Position numbers and translations under genes: made by a program | DNA from: Caprimulgus europaeus | Lineage: Eukaryota > Chordata > Aves > Caprimulgiformes > Caprimulgidae | Reading direction: 5' to 3' | Length of the DNA: 64,000 bases | Assembly (NCBI GenBank): GCA_907165065.1 | Contig: OU015530.1 | Coordinates: 50,262,465-50,326,464, forward strand | The notes under the pieces: generated by a model | Database searches by the model: none | Told to the model about the DNA's origin: nothing | The model's input: only the letters and a program-made list of their open reading frames with translations | Part shown: piece after piece, positions 35,501 through 44,612 of the stretch | Layout: each line of letters begins with the position of its first letter | Position numbering within the stretch: the stretch's first letter is position 1

Positions 35501-35670
35501 AATTTGGTTTGTATGCATTCTTTTGAATAGCTGTATAAATGAAACATGTGAGAATCTCAGTTTTCCTTACTGTGTAATGTTTTCCAGGATTAGATAAACT
35601 TCATCTGTCAAACAATCCAAGAGACTCAGAGACAAAGCCGTCTGCAAATGGGCATCAGAAAACACTGTGA
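8014..35670 (+). CDS. LMBR1: LMBR1, limb development membrane protein 1 (exons 6-17, 3' part of gene)
   Basis: Joined CDS in the window: 8014-8140, 13841-13909, 16362-16426, 17614-17686, 23898-23978, 25010-25086, 25319-25396, 26198-26271, 26508-26598, 28086-28152, 33123-33284 and 35588-35670. That is 1047 nt, or 348 codons plus TGA. All introns have GT-AG ends and phases match throughout. The protein matches residues about 142-490 of vertebrate LMBR1, a multi-pass membrane protein of the LMBR1/LIMR family (lipocalin-receptor-like); its biochemical role is not settled. Six hydrophobic segments are visible (exons 6, 7-8, 11-12, 13-14, 15 and 16). A charged, coiled-coil-like cytosolic loop (exons 9-11) separates the second and third. 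The C-terminus reads NGHQKTL. Exons 1-5 lie left of the window. The gene converges on RNF32. Limb phenotypes mapped to LMBR1 come mostly from the SHH enhancer in intron 5, not from this protein. Confidence 0.97.
8489..8494. repeat. Target site duplication, left copy
   Basis: GAAATT directly abuts the left LTR and matches 13762-13767 after the right LTR. Six bases is the length made by alpharetroviral integrases. Confidence 0.9.
8495..9020 (-). repeat. 3' LTR of the endogenous retrovirus
   Basis: 526 bp and identical to the 5' LTR in my reading. The - strand promoter elements are TATAAA at 8574-8579 and CCAAT at 8633-8637 and 8661-8665. The poly(A) signal AATAAA is at 8550-8555. U3 contains a short direct repeat (GTCTTTGTCTCT twice on the + strand near 8907-8935). 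Confidence 0.95.
9021..9042 (-). promoter_or_regulatory. Polypurine tract of the retroelement
   Basis: The - strand reads AAAAAAGAAAACGGGGGAAAA directly before the 3' LTR TGTGG. It is the expected plus-strand DNA primer, purine-pure except for one C. Confidence 0.88.
9313..9378. repeat. Three 22-bp tandem repeats inside the retroelement
   Basis: Copies at 9313-9334, 9335-9356 and 9357-9378 share the pattern CCACAAACCCGTGTTCGACATT with one to three changes. They lie about 290 bp inside the 3' LTR. Confidence 0.9.
12114..12250 (+). repeat. G-rich tandem repeat in the retroelement (period about 45 bp)
   Basis: The motif TGGTGCCAGG...GGGGAAAGTGCCTCC recurs at 12171 and 12216, after a run with many G4 or longer tracts. 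The + strand could form G-quadruplexes; the sense (-) strand is C-rich. The 45-bp period would encode a 15-residue proline-rich repeat on the - strand. Confidence 0.75.
12266..12466 (-). pseudogene. Possible gag remnant or chance frame in the retroelement
   Basis: A 66-codon - strand frame lies about 770 nt inside the 5' LTR. It holds an ATG followed by NFFKLLRSVLIGMRGEVLE, a basic patch (RPKKK) and an acidic end, and stops at TGA. A second frame (12272-12090) encodes a proline-rich repeat. Their position suits the start of gag, and a membrane-binding-like helix plus proline-rich segment would fit, but I cannot show homology. The frames are out of register with each other. Confidence 0.25.
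12804..12859 (-). other. Two tandem hairpins in the retroelement leader
   Basis: Two similar units each form an inverted repeat. The first (12804-12831) has GGTATCT pairing with AGATACC, and the second (12833-12859) has GTATCCC pairing with GGGATAC. Both enclose a related CTGCTTTTAGCCC-type loop. Location between primer site and any gag start suggests an RNA packaging or dimerisation structure. Confidence 0.55.
13216..13233 (-). promoter_or_regulatory. Retroviral primer binding site, tRNA-Trp type
   Basis: The - strand reads TGGTGACCCCGACGTGAT, 18 nt complementary to the 3' end of tRNA-Trp, two bases inside the 5' LTR. This is the primer used by avian leukosis/sarcoma-type viruses. Confidence 0.92.
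13236..13761 (-). repeat. 5' LTR of the endogenous retrovirus
   Basis: 526 bp, TGTGGAGAG...CCGACA on the - strand. It holds a TATAAA (13315-13320), an AATAAACG (13291-13296 and beyond) just before the presumed R region, and two CCAAT boxes further upstream. The TATA-then-AATAAA spacing resembles the avian leukosis virus LTR layout. The same positions minus 4741 apply to the other LTR. Confidence 0.95.
13762..13767. repeat. Target site duplication, right copy
   Basis: GAAATT immediately follows the right LTR and is identical to 8489-8494. Confidence 0.9.
13841..13909 (+). CDS. LMBR1: LMBR1 exon 7
   Basis: The acceptor is TTTCTTTACAG and the donor GTAAGT. It encodes DLWEFYLPYLYSCISLMGC and a leucine run that continues into exon 8, forming a membrane span. 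It lies 79 bases after the right end of the endogenous retrovirus in intron 6. Confidence 0.95.
13910..16361 (+). other. LMBR1: LMBR1 intron 7
   Basis: The GT-AG intron is 2.45 kb. I see no recognisable repeat, RNA gene or coding sequence in it. It contains a short A-run at 14848-14860. Confidence 0.8.
16362..16426 (+). CDS. LMBR1: LMBR1 exon 8
   Basis: The acceptor is TTCCTCTGCAG and the donor GTAAGT. It encodes the end of the span and the cytosolic start: CTPVGLSRMFTVMGQLLVKP and then T. It ends in phase 0. Confidence 0.95.
16427..17613 (+). other. LMBR1: LMBR1 intron 8
   Basis: The GT-AG intron is 1.19 kb. Nothing else is recognised in it. Confidence 0.8.
17614..17686 (+). CDS. LMBR1: LMBR1 exon 9
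   Basis: The acceptor is CCAAATACAG. It encodes ILEDLDEQMYIITLEEEAIQ and then RRLN plus one base of Gly, part of the charged cytosolic loop. The donor is either GTGGTA at 17687, which matches the mammalian protein length, or GTATGC at 17690, which would add one glycine. I chose the first by homology. Confidence 0.93.
17687..23897 (+). other. LMBR1: LMBR1 intron 9
   Basis: The intron is 6.2 kb, the longest complete LMBR1 intron in the window. It holds one CR1 fragment (23330-23745) close to its 3' end; the rest is AT-rich unique sequence with no feature I can name. Confidence 0.8.
23330..23745 (-). mobile_element. CR1 LINE fragment, 3' end
   Basis: It starts ATCATAGAATCAGAGAGTGT and continues GGAAGGGACCCACAAGGATC, ACCCCCTCCCTGGGGAGCC, CACCCTCTGGGTGAAGAACC. 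It is about 415 bp in reverse orientation, ends 150 bp before exon 10, and is of the same subfamily as the copy at 52533. Confidence 0.93.
23898..23978 (+). CDS. LMBR1: LMBR1 exon 10
   Basis: The acceptor is TTTTACAAG and the donor GTAATC. It encodes GISSTVEYQTVELERELEKV and then KSKKTNL, a heptad-like acidic/basic segment predicted to form coiled coil. This stretch diverges more from mammals than the membrane spans do. Confidence 0.93.
23979..25009 (+). other. LMBR1: LMBR1 intron 10
   Basis: The GT-AG intron is 1.03 kb. Nothing else is recognised in it. Confidence 0.8.
25010..25086 (+). CDS. LMBR1: LMBR1 exon 11
   Basis: The acceptor is TTTTCTGAACAG and the donor GTAAGA. It encodes ERRKKASAWERNLVYPAVMI and then LLLIET, a basic juxtamembrane stretch entering the third span in this window. 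Intron 11 downstream is only 232 nt. Confidence 0.96.
25319..25396 (+). CDS. LMBR1: LMBR1 exon 12
   Basis: The acceptor is TTTTTTTGTAG and the donor GTAAAG. It encodes SISVLLVALNILYLLVDETA and then MPKGSG: the end of a membrane span and the start of an extracellular or luminal loop. It is 26 codons in phase 0 at both ends. Confidence 0.96.
25397..26197 (+). other. LMBR1: LMBR1 intron 12
   Basis: The GT-AG intron is 0.8 kb. Nothing else is recognised in it. Confidence 0.8.
26198..26271 (+). CDS. LMBR1: LMBR1 exon 13
   Basis: The acceptor is TTTTTCTCCTTGTAG and the donor GTATCC. It encodes GPGIGNASLSTFGFVGAALE and then IILIF. NAS is a possible N-glycosylation sequon if this loop is luminal. 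A membrane span starts here. Intron 13 is 236 nt. Confidence 0.95.
26508..26598 (+). CDS. LMBR1: LMBR1 exon 14
   Basis: The acceptor is TTGATTCTCACAG and the donor GTAAGG. It encodes YLMVSSVVGFYSLRFFENFT and then PRKDDTTMTK: the end of a span followed by a polar loop. Confidence 0.96.
26599..28085 (+). other. LMBR1: LMBR1 intron 14
   Basis: The GT-AG intron is 1.49 kb. T-runs lie near 27237-27250 and 27450-27463, and otherwise nothing is recognised. Confidence 0.8.
28086..28152 (+). CDS. LMBR1: LMBR1 exon 15
   Basis: The acceptor is TTTTCAAACAG and the donor GTAAGT. It encodes IIGNCVSILVLSSALPVMSR and then TL plus one base of Gly, one membrane span. It is very conserved against the mammalian protein. 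Confidence 0.96.
28153..33122 (+). other. LMBR1: LMBR1 intron 15
   Basis: The GT-AG intron is 4.97 kb. It contains a solo ERVL-type LTR (31780-32376) and several T-runs (30637-30647, 30917-30934 and 31149-31160). The rest is unique AT-rich sequence. Confidence 0.8.
31780..32376 (-). mobile_element. Solo LTR, avian ERVL type
   Basis: The - strand begins TGTCCTGGTTTTGCTAGGAT, continues AGGGTTAATTTTCTTCTTAG and ends GAAACCACCACA, the pattern of widespread avian ERVL-family LTRs. It is 597 bp with TGT...ACA ends. No primer binding site follows it on the - strand and no second LTR is present, so it is a solo LTR. Flanks share only AGAC, so the target duplication is eroded or short. It is more diverged than the intron-6 element. 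Confidence 0.85.
33123..33284 (+). CDS. LMBR1: LMBR1 exon 16
   Basis: The acceptor is AATTTTACCAG and the donor GTAATA. It encodes GITRFDLLGDFGRFNWLGNF, the last membrane span (YIVLSYNMLFAIMTTLCLV) and the basic tail RKFTSAVREELLKALG. It is 162 nt, the longest coding exon of the gene in the window. Confidence 0.97.
33285..35587 (+). other. LMBR1: LMBR1 intron 16
   Basis: The GT-AG intron is 2.3 kb. Nothing else is recognised apart from a T-run at 34430-34441. Confidence 0.8.
35588..35670 (+). CDS. LMBR1: LMBR1 exon 17, coding part, with stop
   Basis: The acceptor is AATGTTTTCCAG. It encodes the cytosolic tail LDKLHLSNNPRDSETKPSAN and then GHQKTL, ending at TGA 35668-35670. It is one residue shorter than the mammalian tail (ETKPS instead of ETAKPS). 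Confidence 0.97.
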
Positions 35671-37920
35671 TGAACAAACACCTGCAATCCACAGAGCTGA
35701 AAACTCCAACCTCATGGCATTCCTGTCATCTCATCAGCATTTTTATATTGATTTTATTTGTTGATAATTTGGGTCCAACCTTGTCTCATTTTTTTTTTGA
35801 TGCTGTGTGCTTCTGAGGAAGTTGGGTATATCAGATTCTTCTCTTTCCAGTGAACTTCTGGTCTGCTTGTTTATTTCCCAGTAAGTTAATGCAGGAGGTG
35901 CCTTGAAGACTGGAAGCTGAAGAGAATAATGCATTCCTTTTTTTGTTGACAGTCTCACATCTTTAGATACAGACCTGCTACCATTTGAATGCACAGTACC
36001 TCCTGTGTTGTACAGACACAGCTATAAAGAATAACTTTGGGACTTGGTTTAAAAAAAAAAAAAGATACACTTGAAGCCCAATATGACCCTTCCTGGAAAT
36101 GTAAACTACCTGGTGTAGGTATCCTTGACAGTAGATAAACAGTTCCACTAAGAACGTGTTAAAAATGACAGTACCTGGTAGAGATCACAGTTCCTTTCGT
36201 GCTGGATGCAGTGGGCTGTTCATAACCTCATGTCCCAAAGCTTTCTCAGAAGGCCAGCGTTTTCAGCTTCCTGTCCTTAGCTATAAATGCCAGGGTGCTT
36301 TACTGGTAGCCAGGCAATGTCTTATTGAATAGAGTGAAGTACGAGATGAAGATTAACTTCAGTGTTAAATCTGAGCCTAGTATGCTTTGTAAAAAGCTGT
36401 GTAGACCCCCGTCATAGCTCTTACAGTTCTGTAAGCTCTTGTGCCATGGAGGTCACTTACCCTAAGTACATCCCTGTAAAATTCTCTATGAACTACTGTG
36501 TGTAAGCAGTACTTGTAATCAATGCAAGTAGCACAGGCTTAGGAGGCTGCAATTGCAGTTTTTTTTACAATCTTCTTTAATTTGAAGTAAATTATTTCTC
36601 TGAATTTATACGATAGTTACCAGGATTTCTGTTCAGTGGCATAATTCAGTATCTTTCACTAGCCTGTTTTTAATGTACACATGAACATGTATATAGGCCT
36701 ATATGTGTAGATATTGGAAACTAAATTCTAAGCTTACAGAGATGACATAGATGGTTTGGTAAGTAAAACTTGTGTGTTCAGTCTTGGTAGGATGAATTTC
36801 TGCGGTGTTACAGTTTAACTGCTCAGAGGCCTGAGATTCAGGATGGCATCAGTGGGTGGAAGTGCTTTTCCTTAGCATTACTGCAGCCTTAGGAATCCTT
36901 TAAGCAGTTTATAGTAAAGAAAAACCCGCCAACCAAACCCCAAGTATGTGTTCCAGATCTGTTTGCACTTTTGTCCTGCTCTGCCACAAGTCATCTTCAA
37001 ACAGACTGGAATGGGGACACCTTCAGTGTGTGCCCGTTATGTAGCCAGTCAGGTAACGTTCCTGTTTATTTCCTCTGCCTGTAAAACCAGTGTGTTTGTC
37101 TCTGGTTTGAGGTCTTATTCGTGATCAAGCGATGACAACTCGTGTGCTTTGGAAAGAAGATAAAGCTTGTGTCAGAAACTCTGTGGCTGTTCTCCTGAGA
37201 TGACAGCTCTGGGCTGTAGACTTTATTCCTATGAGTGTGAATGTGAGCACTTTTTTGTTTGTTTGTTTGTTTTCTTTCCCCTGGAGAAGAAAACCAAACT
37301 CCAGTATACACCAGGATTTTTTGTGTGGGTTTTGTTTGTTTGGTTTTTTTCAGGCTGCCTTTTCTGACTTGAACTGGGGCATAATGTAAATACTGGTATA
37401 GTGAATATGATGCTAGAGAGTTACTTTTTTTTTCTGTGATTAGTATAAATTCAAGGCTTATTAAACTGACTATTGATGTGTTGTACTGAGTCTTGGAAGA
37501 CTTAAAGTAAAATTGCTTGATTTCACTAAGATTTACAAACATCTTTTCTGTTGTTTGAGTTTAATGCTGACATTTTAGTGAGAAATCTTTATCTGAGTTG
37601 AGGTTCTGCAACCATGAACAGGGAGCTGTGATTAAAAGTTGGTTTAAAATGTGTTTATATTTAAAATATTGGGAGATTTATTGTTAGGGGTGTCATTCAG
37701 GTTTTCTCAGAGCTTGGAGCCTTATGTATTAGCATTATAGTTAAAAAAAATGTATCCACTTGTCCATGCAAGTGATTGTGTGACCAAAATTGTCCTCATG
37801 TCTTAATGGGGCTGGTGAATTGTGGTGTGTGAGGCTAGTTAGCTTTGTTAAAATATTTCTATTGCAACTTTAAGACAGTTAATTAAATACATTTCTGAAA
37901 CTGAAGAAATGAATTGAAGG

Positions 37921-37926
37921 AATAAA
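37921..37926 (+). terminator. Possible proximal poly(A) signal, LMBR1
   Basis: AATAAA lies 2.25 kb after the LMBR1 stop. The downstream sequence (AGGGAGTGTGAACC) is only weakly GU-rich. It could give a short 3' UTR isoform. Confidence 0.3.
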
Positions 37927-40900
37927 TCTAGGGAGTGTGAACCAGCATAGGTCTCGCTCTTCATGCTTTTGGACAGACGTTTGTCCTGACATCAGTGACC
38001 CAAGGACATAAAAAAAGATGGGATTATAGTGTGGATGTGGTTTCTGAACGTGAGTTGGACAATTACATAAACTGAGTAGAGACAGTTCCTGCTGATGTGC
38101 ACACAAGTTTCAGGCAAGACCTCAAAACTTTCAAAACAGATGTTACAGCCTTGCTTGTGCCAACCCCTTCCGCTGGATCCTGCGCTGAGCGATGCTGTGG
38201 GTTAAGGGTGTGATAGTGACAACTTTACACTGAAATCCGGAGGATGGTGAAGGTGCTGCGTGGTTTCCAAGGTGGATGAGAAATTCAGAACTTCCCTGTG
38301 CACCTACTGACAGTGTTTTGTTTTAAAATCAGCTGTTGATAGTGTGACACTGTCCACATTAAAATATGCCTTTGGCCTTGAAAATGACATGCTTATGCAA
38401 AACTTCTGTAGGGATACAATGCTACTTTCACATGTACTGTGTGTAAGATACAGGTCACTATATACTTTTCACAGAAGCATATGGTCACTTAAATACAAGC
38501 AACTGGTAATTCATTAATGGATACTGACGATACATTCCTAGTATTTTGACTCATGTAGAGTCAGGTGGTCTATACCTTCAAGGTATATACAGCTGATCTT
38601 AGTAACATTAACATCTGCCTCACTTCTTATGAGGCAAAAAGCACATAAATGCTTCCATCTTCAACTAGATACCACACAAGACCAAAAAATAGGTGTAAAC
38701 TAAGTGTTTTAAATTAGCCATTTCTTGGCTTTATTCTGTGTTGGTAGCACAGTATTAAATGCAGTGGCAGAACTGTAATATTGTGGGGTTTCTAAGCATA
38801 AAGCACACATACGTATCACTTTAAGCTAAAAAATGATAGTATTGGTTACTGTGCAAGGGACAGTTTTTGCATTCATAGGAAGCTTTGTTTACTGTCTGTA
38901 ATGTGATGTTTATCTGTGGCCCTGTTCCTCCAATACCTTTTACCCTGTTGACTGTTTTAGTGTCATAGAAATTAAAGGATTTGACAAGTTGTTTTCCTTG
39001 TCTGCTTTCAAAGTACCACCTCGAGTGCCCCAGAGGTTCAGCTGCAGGCAGGAGCTGCTGCAGCCGTGTGCTTCATGGGACGGAACCATGAGCGGGTGCT
39101 GCAGGGTGACGCTTTCTCCAGTGCATCAGCGGGAGGGAGGAGTGCGAAGGGGGCTGCAGCCTTCCCCTGTCCCACCAGGTCTCTCCTGCTTACCCATGTG
39201 CCTCTGGAGCAGCTGATGCCACTCCAGGTGCTGCTTGTACCGACAAGAGGGCCCTTTTCTTAAAGAATTTGCCATCTAAAATAGGAAGGAATAAGGTAGA
39301 AACAAGAGCAGCTGGATTCTTCATGTGTGTGACTTTCCTTGAATTTTGTAAGAATGTTCTGGGTTCTTTTCTGTTCACTTTCTCTTCCTCCTCTTCAGGA
39401 ATGAGACAGGCTCAGGTGGTGTATGTTCAGCAGCTGAGCCTTCTGCTTAGTGGACAGGCATCTCCAGTTTTGGAATACCAGATACAGGAAGACAGCTAAA
39501 TCCTGTTGTTTTACATACTCTTATTTTTAAAAAAACCCCATTTAAAAAAAAATCTAGATAAAGTACTTTAAGCAGAGACAGTACACTAAGGCCATGTTAA
39601 TAACCTCTTTTGAAAGAAATGTGCTTAATTTTGTTGAAAAAGTGTTGGTGTGAACTGTGAACCTTTAAATGCTTTAAGGAAATAGGATCCCCCACCCCCT
39701 AGTGTTCGTATTGTTGTGGTTATTTTAGTGCTGACTCGAGACAGTATCGCAGACACCAACTTCCCTCCCGACCCCTGTGTTTCGGGAGCTGAAATCTTGA
39801 GCTCCTGAATATTGAATTTACTATTGGTAAACTGGCAAGTTACTTCAGTTGCATTAAGAGCACATTTGAACTTTACAAAAATGCTCCTTTTGAATTCATC
39901 CCATTCAGGGAGAGCGATCTGAGCCAACAGCCATCACCCAGATGGCGATAACATAACCTCTGCCACGTTCTTCTGCCTTGCCTCAGGCAGCAGTCTCTGA
40001 CATGGGCATAAGAAGTTGTGATGCTCCTTTTCTGTTTAACGTGTGAGGAGATCAGCCCGTGGTTTGTCCATCTGCCACGTGTGCCAGCTGCTGAACTGGG
40101 TTACCTCTGATTGGAATTTCGGACTCTCAGGGTTTCCAGGTGATAGCTGTGCGTGTTCTCAAACTGTAGCTGTTTGCTTTCAGCTTCGTTTTGTTGGGGT
40201 TCTGAAGTCCTTCAGGATTTTCTGGTTGTATGTTTCTGTGCAAGCCATTCTGTGTTTGGGTCTTGCTGTCTCAAGAATGCTGGGCGGTTCTGAATAGAAC
40301 TGTGTCCTCCCAGCCACAGCCAGAGAGGATCTCCCACAAGCTCCATTTTAACAATGAAAGCCTGGCAGTGTTGGTCAGGATCTTGGGAAGAAGAATGCAT
40401 CTGGTGGGGAATTACAATGTGACTTCCAGAATCCCCGCTGTTCCCAGTGACTGGGAGGGATGGTGAAGGGAAATAACATGGAGCTCACCTGTGCAGGCAG
40501 TCTGTTTTCTGTTCTTTTTCTACTTGATCTTTAAAATTCCTTAAAATAATTCTTTAAAATACTAAAAATGAATATAAAATCCTTAAATTCATGAATTGCA
40601 GGGGCTGACGAAACTTTTTTCTAAATCTGGCCTTAATTCTTAAAGACTTCTAACATCTTGGCTTGCTTTCCTTTTTCATGTTTTCAGGTCATTCACTATC
40701 TTACTCAGTGCCATTGACATTAAGAGCAGAGACTCTTCTTGATGTAGACAAAAGGTGAAATAGCAGAACAAGAAGAATCTGCATAGATCTGATGTATGAT
40801 CTGTAAGAATATGTACCAGCAGGAAAATGAAATGGGGAGGTTTTTTCAAATGTTTCACAACTGAAGCACCTCAAACTCTTCTTTCAAAGAGAAAGAGAAA

Positions 40901-43269
40901 CGTATATCATTAGTATATGAAAGTTAATTGTATGGTCTCCAAATATGCCAGTAATTCACTAGCACTGGAAAGAACTTAGTTCTTCTGAAAACCAGTTTTG
41001 TGTTTCGCAGTGTAACAGTATCCTTGATTGAAATTATAGAAGCCTCTGAACTTGTGAAGATGGATCTCACTTGGCAACAGAAAACTGGCGAATGCTTGCT
41101 TCTTCTGTATTAATTACTATGTTTTTCCAAGTAACTTTTTCAGTTTGCTTTATTGCCCATAGATTACTGGGTTTGTATACATGGCATTAAATGGTTTAAC
41201 AAATACCAGAAGGTGACTCCAAACAGGTAAAGCGGTAGTGTCAGAAATATCCTGTAAATGTCGATAATCCTGGCATACCTGTATCCAAGCTACTGAAAAG
41301 CTGTGTCCGCATTAAGACCTGACATAAACATAGACATCAGGAAATCCCGTTCTTAAAGACTTCAGGTATCTGACTATTCATTTGTACCTGCGTGAGCACT
41401 TTGGGATCCTGCTTCTAAATGTTTGCTGTAAATGAACCTTAAGTGTTGCTGTTGCTTCCCGCCCCCCATGTTAAATTTTCTAGTCGACATCACTGGATGA
41501 AGCTCCTTTCATGAACAGTGCTTTATTTTGCATTCCCCATCCATTCAGTGCTTCCACAGATACCAGCTATTGAAGTACCAGGGCACTTGCTTTGCTTTTA
41601 ACGTATTTTCTTCCCCACAAGGTCTGTAAGAAACATTCTGTTATGAAAATGTATTTATTCCTTCATTTCTGCTTGATCCGTTGCTTGCCACTAGATTCCA
41701 TTAGAACAATCCTGTCAGTGGAGTGGGTCAGATTACCCAGAGCTCGTGTTAGTTTGAATTAGGAGCGAGGTGGAAATGGTTTAGTCATTGTGTATGTAGG
41801 TGCTTTTAACTTTCAGTAGCGTGAGGCAAGCGGCTCGCTTCTCGGTGAGAGTAACGTGCTGGCACGGCCCGTTTGGGGACAAGCCGATGGCACTTACTCC
41901 GGAGTAGGTGATGCGCTGTGGGACGGATCTTCAGTTACCTTCCTTGTCATGTGTAGGGTGAGAGTGCAGCTCTTGGTGTGCCTTGCTGCCTTCCTCACTT
42001 GGAGATCGAGAGACGCATCGTTCTGCTGTCAGCTGTGTGTGACTCTCATGTTTTGATCAAAGTCAAACTTGCACGGTGCCAGGGGAGGACCCGTCGTGTG
42101 CTTCCTGCACCTTCTGTGTTTCATGCGTATGAGCATGGTTTGGGCCTTCTCTCTCTGTGTAAAATGTTCACTCAGAAAAGCAGCACGACGGCGATACCTG
42201 TGTTGTGAATACGATGGATGTGTTTAAATGCTGAAGGACAAAATGTAACTGGTGCATGACTTCTGCTTTCCCAGTCTGGGCCAAAATACTTAAACTGACA
42301 AAATCTGCACAGGTAACTTTCTCCTCCCTGGCTTTATGTAACAAAACAAAGTCGAGCCACTTTTCATTTTTTTTAAAGGTAGGTTTCAAAGTATTTTTGT
42401 GTTATTTGGCCTGATTCGTATTGCTTTAGTACAAACGGACAGAAAATTAAGATACATTTGGGTCATGGCTGGAATCCTTGTGAAACGCGTGCTTGCGCAC
42501 AAAGGGTATGGCTGGAGTTCCTGTACTTTCTTGTGGGGTTTGGAACCAACCCTGCTTTACCTAAATAGAAAATGCACGTTGCTCTCGTCTTCATGAAGCT
42601 TTGTCTGTAAAATTCCTGCTGAGGAGACTGGGGTTGGACATCCCATCACACGGGATCAGCTTCACGTCGCCTGGGGTGCCGCGACCAGAACGATGCAGTT
42701 CTGAAGGAGGGTCTGTGTGGGTGCTGCTGGCGCTGTCGCAGTGGCAGCTGGTATCTTCTGCCATGCACTGACAGGTTTGCACTGCAGTGTTACTGGTTAA
42801 GGTTATAGTTTACAAAAAAAATATTTAAATATGCACAATCGTAACTGTGTGTGGGGCTGAGATGTTGGGTGGAATCAGCAGGGCCCTCTTGGTCCGATCT
42901 GTGCGTAAGGTTGTGTAAATGCTGCAGTCCAGAGCAACTGATGGTTCTTTCACGTGGATGTATCTTGGACCAAGGTAACACATACCTGAAGGATTATGCT
43001 TTTAGTGTCCCTTTAATGGGAACACTTTTCTGTGTCTGTACCTTCTCCCCACCTATAAACCTTCTTGGTTTATTTTAGTTCGTCCAGAAATATGTTTTAT
43101 AATGTTCTCAGTTGCGGATACTTTGCTGTGTTACAAAAGTAAATGCAAATACTTGCCACCTTGGCCAGGGTGAATTTCTTTGTGAAAAGCAGTGGTAGTG
43201 TGTTTTTTCCTTTGTTTGAAATGTTACACTGAATGTTTTGTAGGAAGATTTTTTTTTAACTGTGTTTTC

Positions 43270-43275
43270 AATAAA
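43270..43275 (+). terminator. Poly(A) signal, LMBR1 distal
   Basis: A canonical AATAAA is followed within 30 nt by a GTGTGATTCG and GTGGGGTTTTG stretch, a good downstream GU-rich element. It is the most convincing end for + strand transcripts before the converging RNF32 gene. Confidence 0.7.
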
Positions 43276-43789
43276 GTTAAAGTGTGATTCGTAGTGGGGT
43301 TTTGCTTCTTTTTAAAATTACTTTATTTTAAGGAATGGGAAAGAAAAAAAATCTGTGGTATTCTAAATTGTCCTGTCAGTAGCTGGTGTAGCTGGTGTGA
43401 ACAGTTGCATTCCTCTTTCTTCCTTTGTCCTCCCACCTTAATGTGGTTTTGAGATTCTCAGATAGTCAGGTTTTTAAAACACATGATGTACAGTATGTGA
43501 TGGAGATTCCTGTGTGTTCAGTGGCGTTAAGAGCCCCGTGTTTAAGACAAGTGCACAATTAATTTGAACCTTTTACTTTAAGCAAATGGGGTTTTATGGA
43601 AGAGTTTGCAGATTATGTAATGGATCAGTCACTTTCAATAGCTTAATAGTTTGACTGAAGGGCAATTTTTATATATTAAAAACGTGACCGCCATACTTCC
43701 TAAACTATTTGAAACTTAAAAGAGCTTCAGACTTGACTTTTCATTTCACAGGAGATTTTAGGCTGTTTTAAAGTTCAAGACTCACGTGG

Positions 43790-44240
43790 CTGGAAGGGAC
43801 CTGGAGATGTCTGGTCTGTTCAGCTGCAGGGGATCAGCCACAACCTACTCTATTGCTGGTGTTCAACCAGCCGGGCAGGGACTGTCTGCGGTCTGATTTC
43901 TGTGCTGTCTCTAGGCAGGACAGTTTAGTGATGGTCCAGGGTTTCCTAAATGTCTGATGTGAACAGCCCTTGCCACGCTTTAAGCTTTAATTTGGTTCTG
44001 TAGTGTCCATAGTAAGACAAGTCTTCCTGCTTGCACCAGCTTTCTCCACACCTGCAAGGTTACATTTCTCCTTCCCGACCCCCAGGTCCCTCAGCTGTTT
44101 CATGCAGGCCTCTCGTCATCTTTTTTGCTGCCTGTGGGGACCCTCCTCTGTTTCTAGAAATGCAGAGCTTGGAACTGGACACACCTCCAAGCCTGAGCCC
44201 TTACACTACATCATGTCTTCAGTACTTGGGGAGTTTTTGG
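43790..44240 (-). mobile_element. Old, eroded CR1-like sequence
   Basis: Scattered CR1-like pieces are GGCTGGAAGGGACCTGGAGA, CCCTTGCCACGCTTTAAGC and AGCTTGGAACTGGACACACC, in the order expected for a reverse-oriented CR1. Similarity is patchy, so the boundaries are approximate. Confidence 0.45.
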
Positions 44241-44370
44241 TGGCCTTTTATTGCAACATCATTCATTCATACTGAACGTGTGTTCCCAAATCTGCTTCTG
44301 GATGTCCTTCTGCAGAAAGTCTCTATTGCTGCATATCTGAGATGTGAGTCATCTCATAAATGGGGCTGTT

Positions 44371-44612
44371 CACAGAATCACAGAGTTGCCTAGAGTGGAA
44401 AAGACCTTTAAGATCATTGAGTCCAATCATTAACCTGAGACTGACAAGTCCCCGACTAACCCATGTCCCTCAGCACTGTCTACACAACTCTTCAGTCCCT
44501 CCAGGGATGGGGACCCCACCACTGCCCTGGGCAACCCCTTCCAATGCCTCAGAACCCTTTCAGCAAAGAAATTCTTCTTCATGTCCAATCTAAACTCCCC
44601 TTGGCACAACAT
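44371..44612 (-). mobile_element. CR1 LINE fragment, 3' end
   Basis: It starts CACAGAATCACAGAGTTGCC, then GACCTTTAAGATCATTGAGT, CCAGGGATGGGGACCCCACC and CAACCCCTTCCAATGCCTCA, a typical reverse-oriented CR1 tail of about 240 bp. Confidence 0.93.

Larger units (their letters stand above)
35671..43300 (+). other. LMBR1: Apparent LMBR1 3' UTR, long form
   Basis: About 7.6 kb follows the stop codon without another gene or a recognised repeat, up to an AATAAA at 43270 followed by GT-rich sequence. An earlier AATAAA at 37921 could end a shorter 2.3-kb form. The region has T-rich runs, such as the GTTT repeats at 37255-37275. There are no long open frames with homology. Transcript extent is inferred from poly(A) signals only. 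Confidence 0.55.

Noticed and set aside
37066..37542. 158-codon - strand frame in the LMBR1 3' UTR
   Set aside because: It is Lys/Ser/Thr/Asn-rich low-complexity translation of T-rich + strand sequence; no homology.
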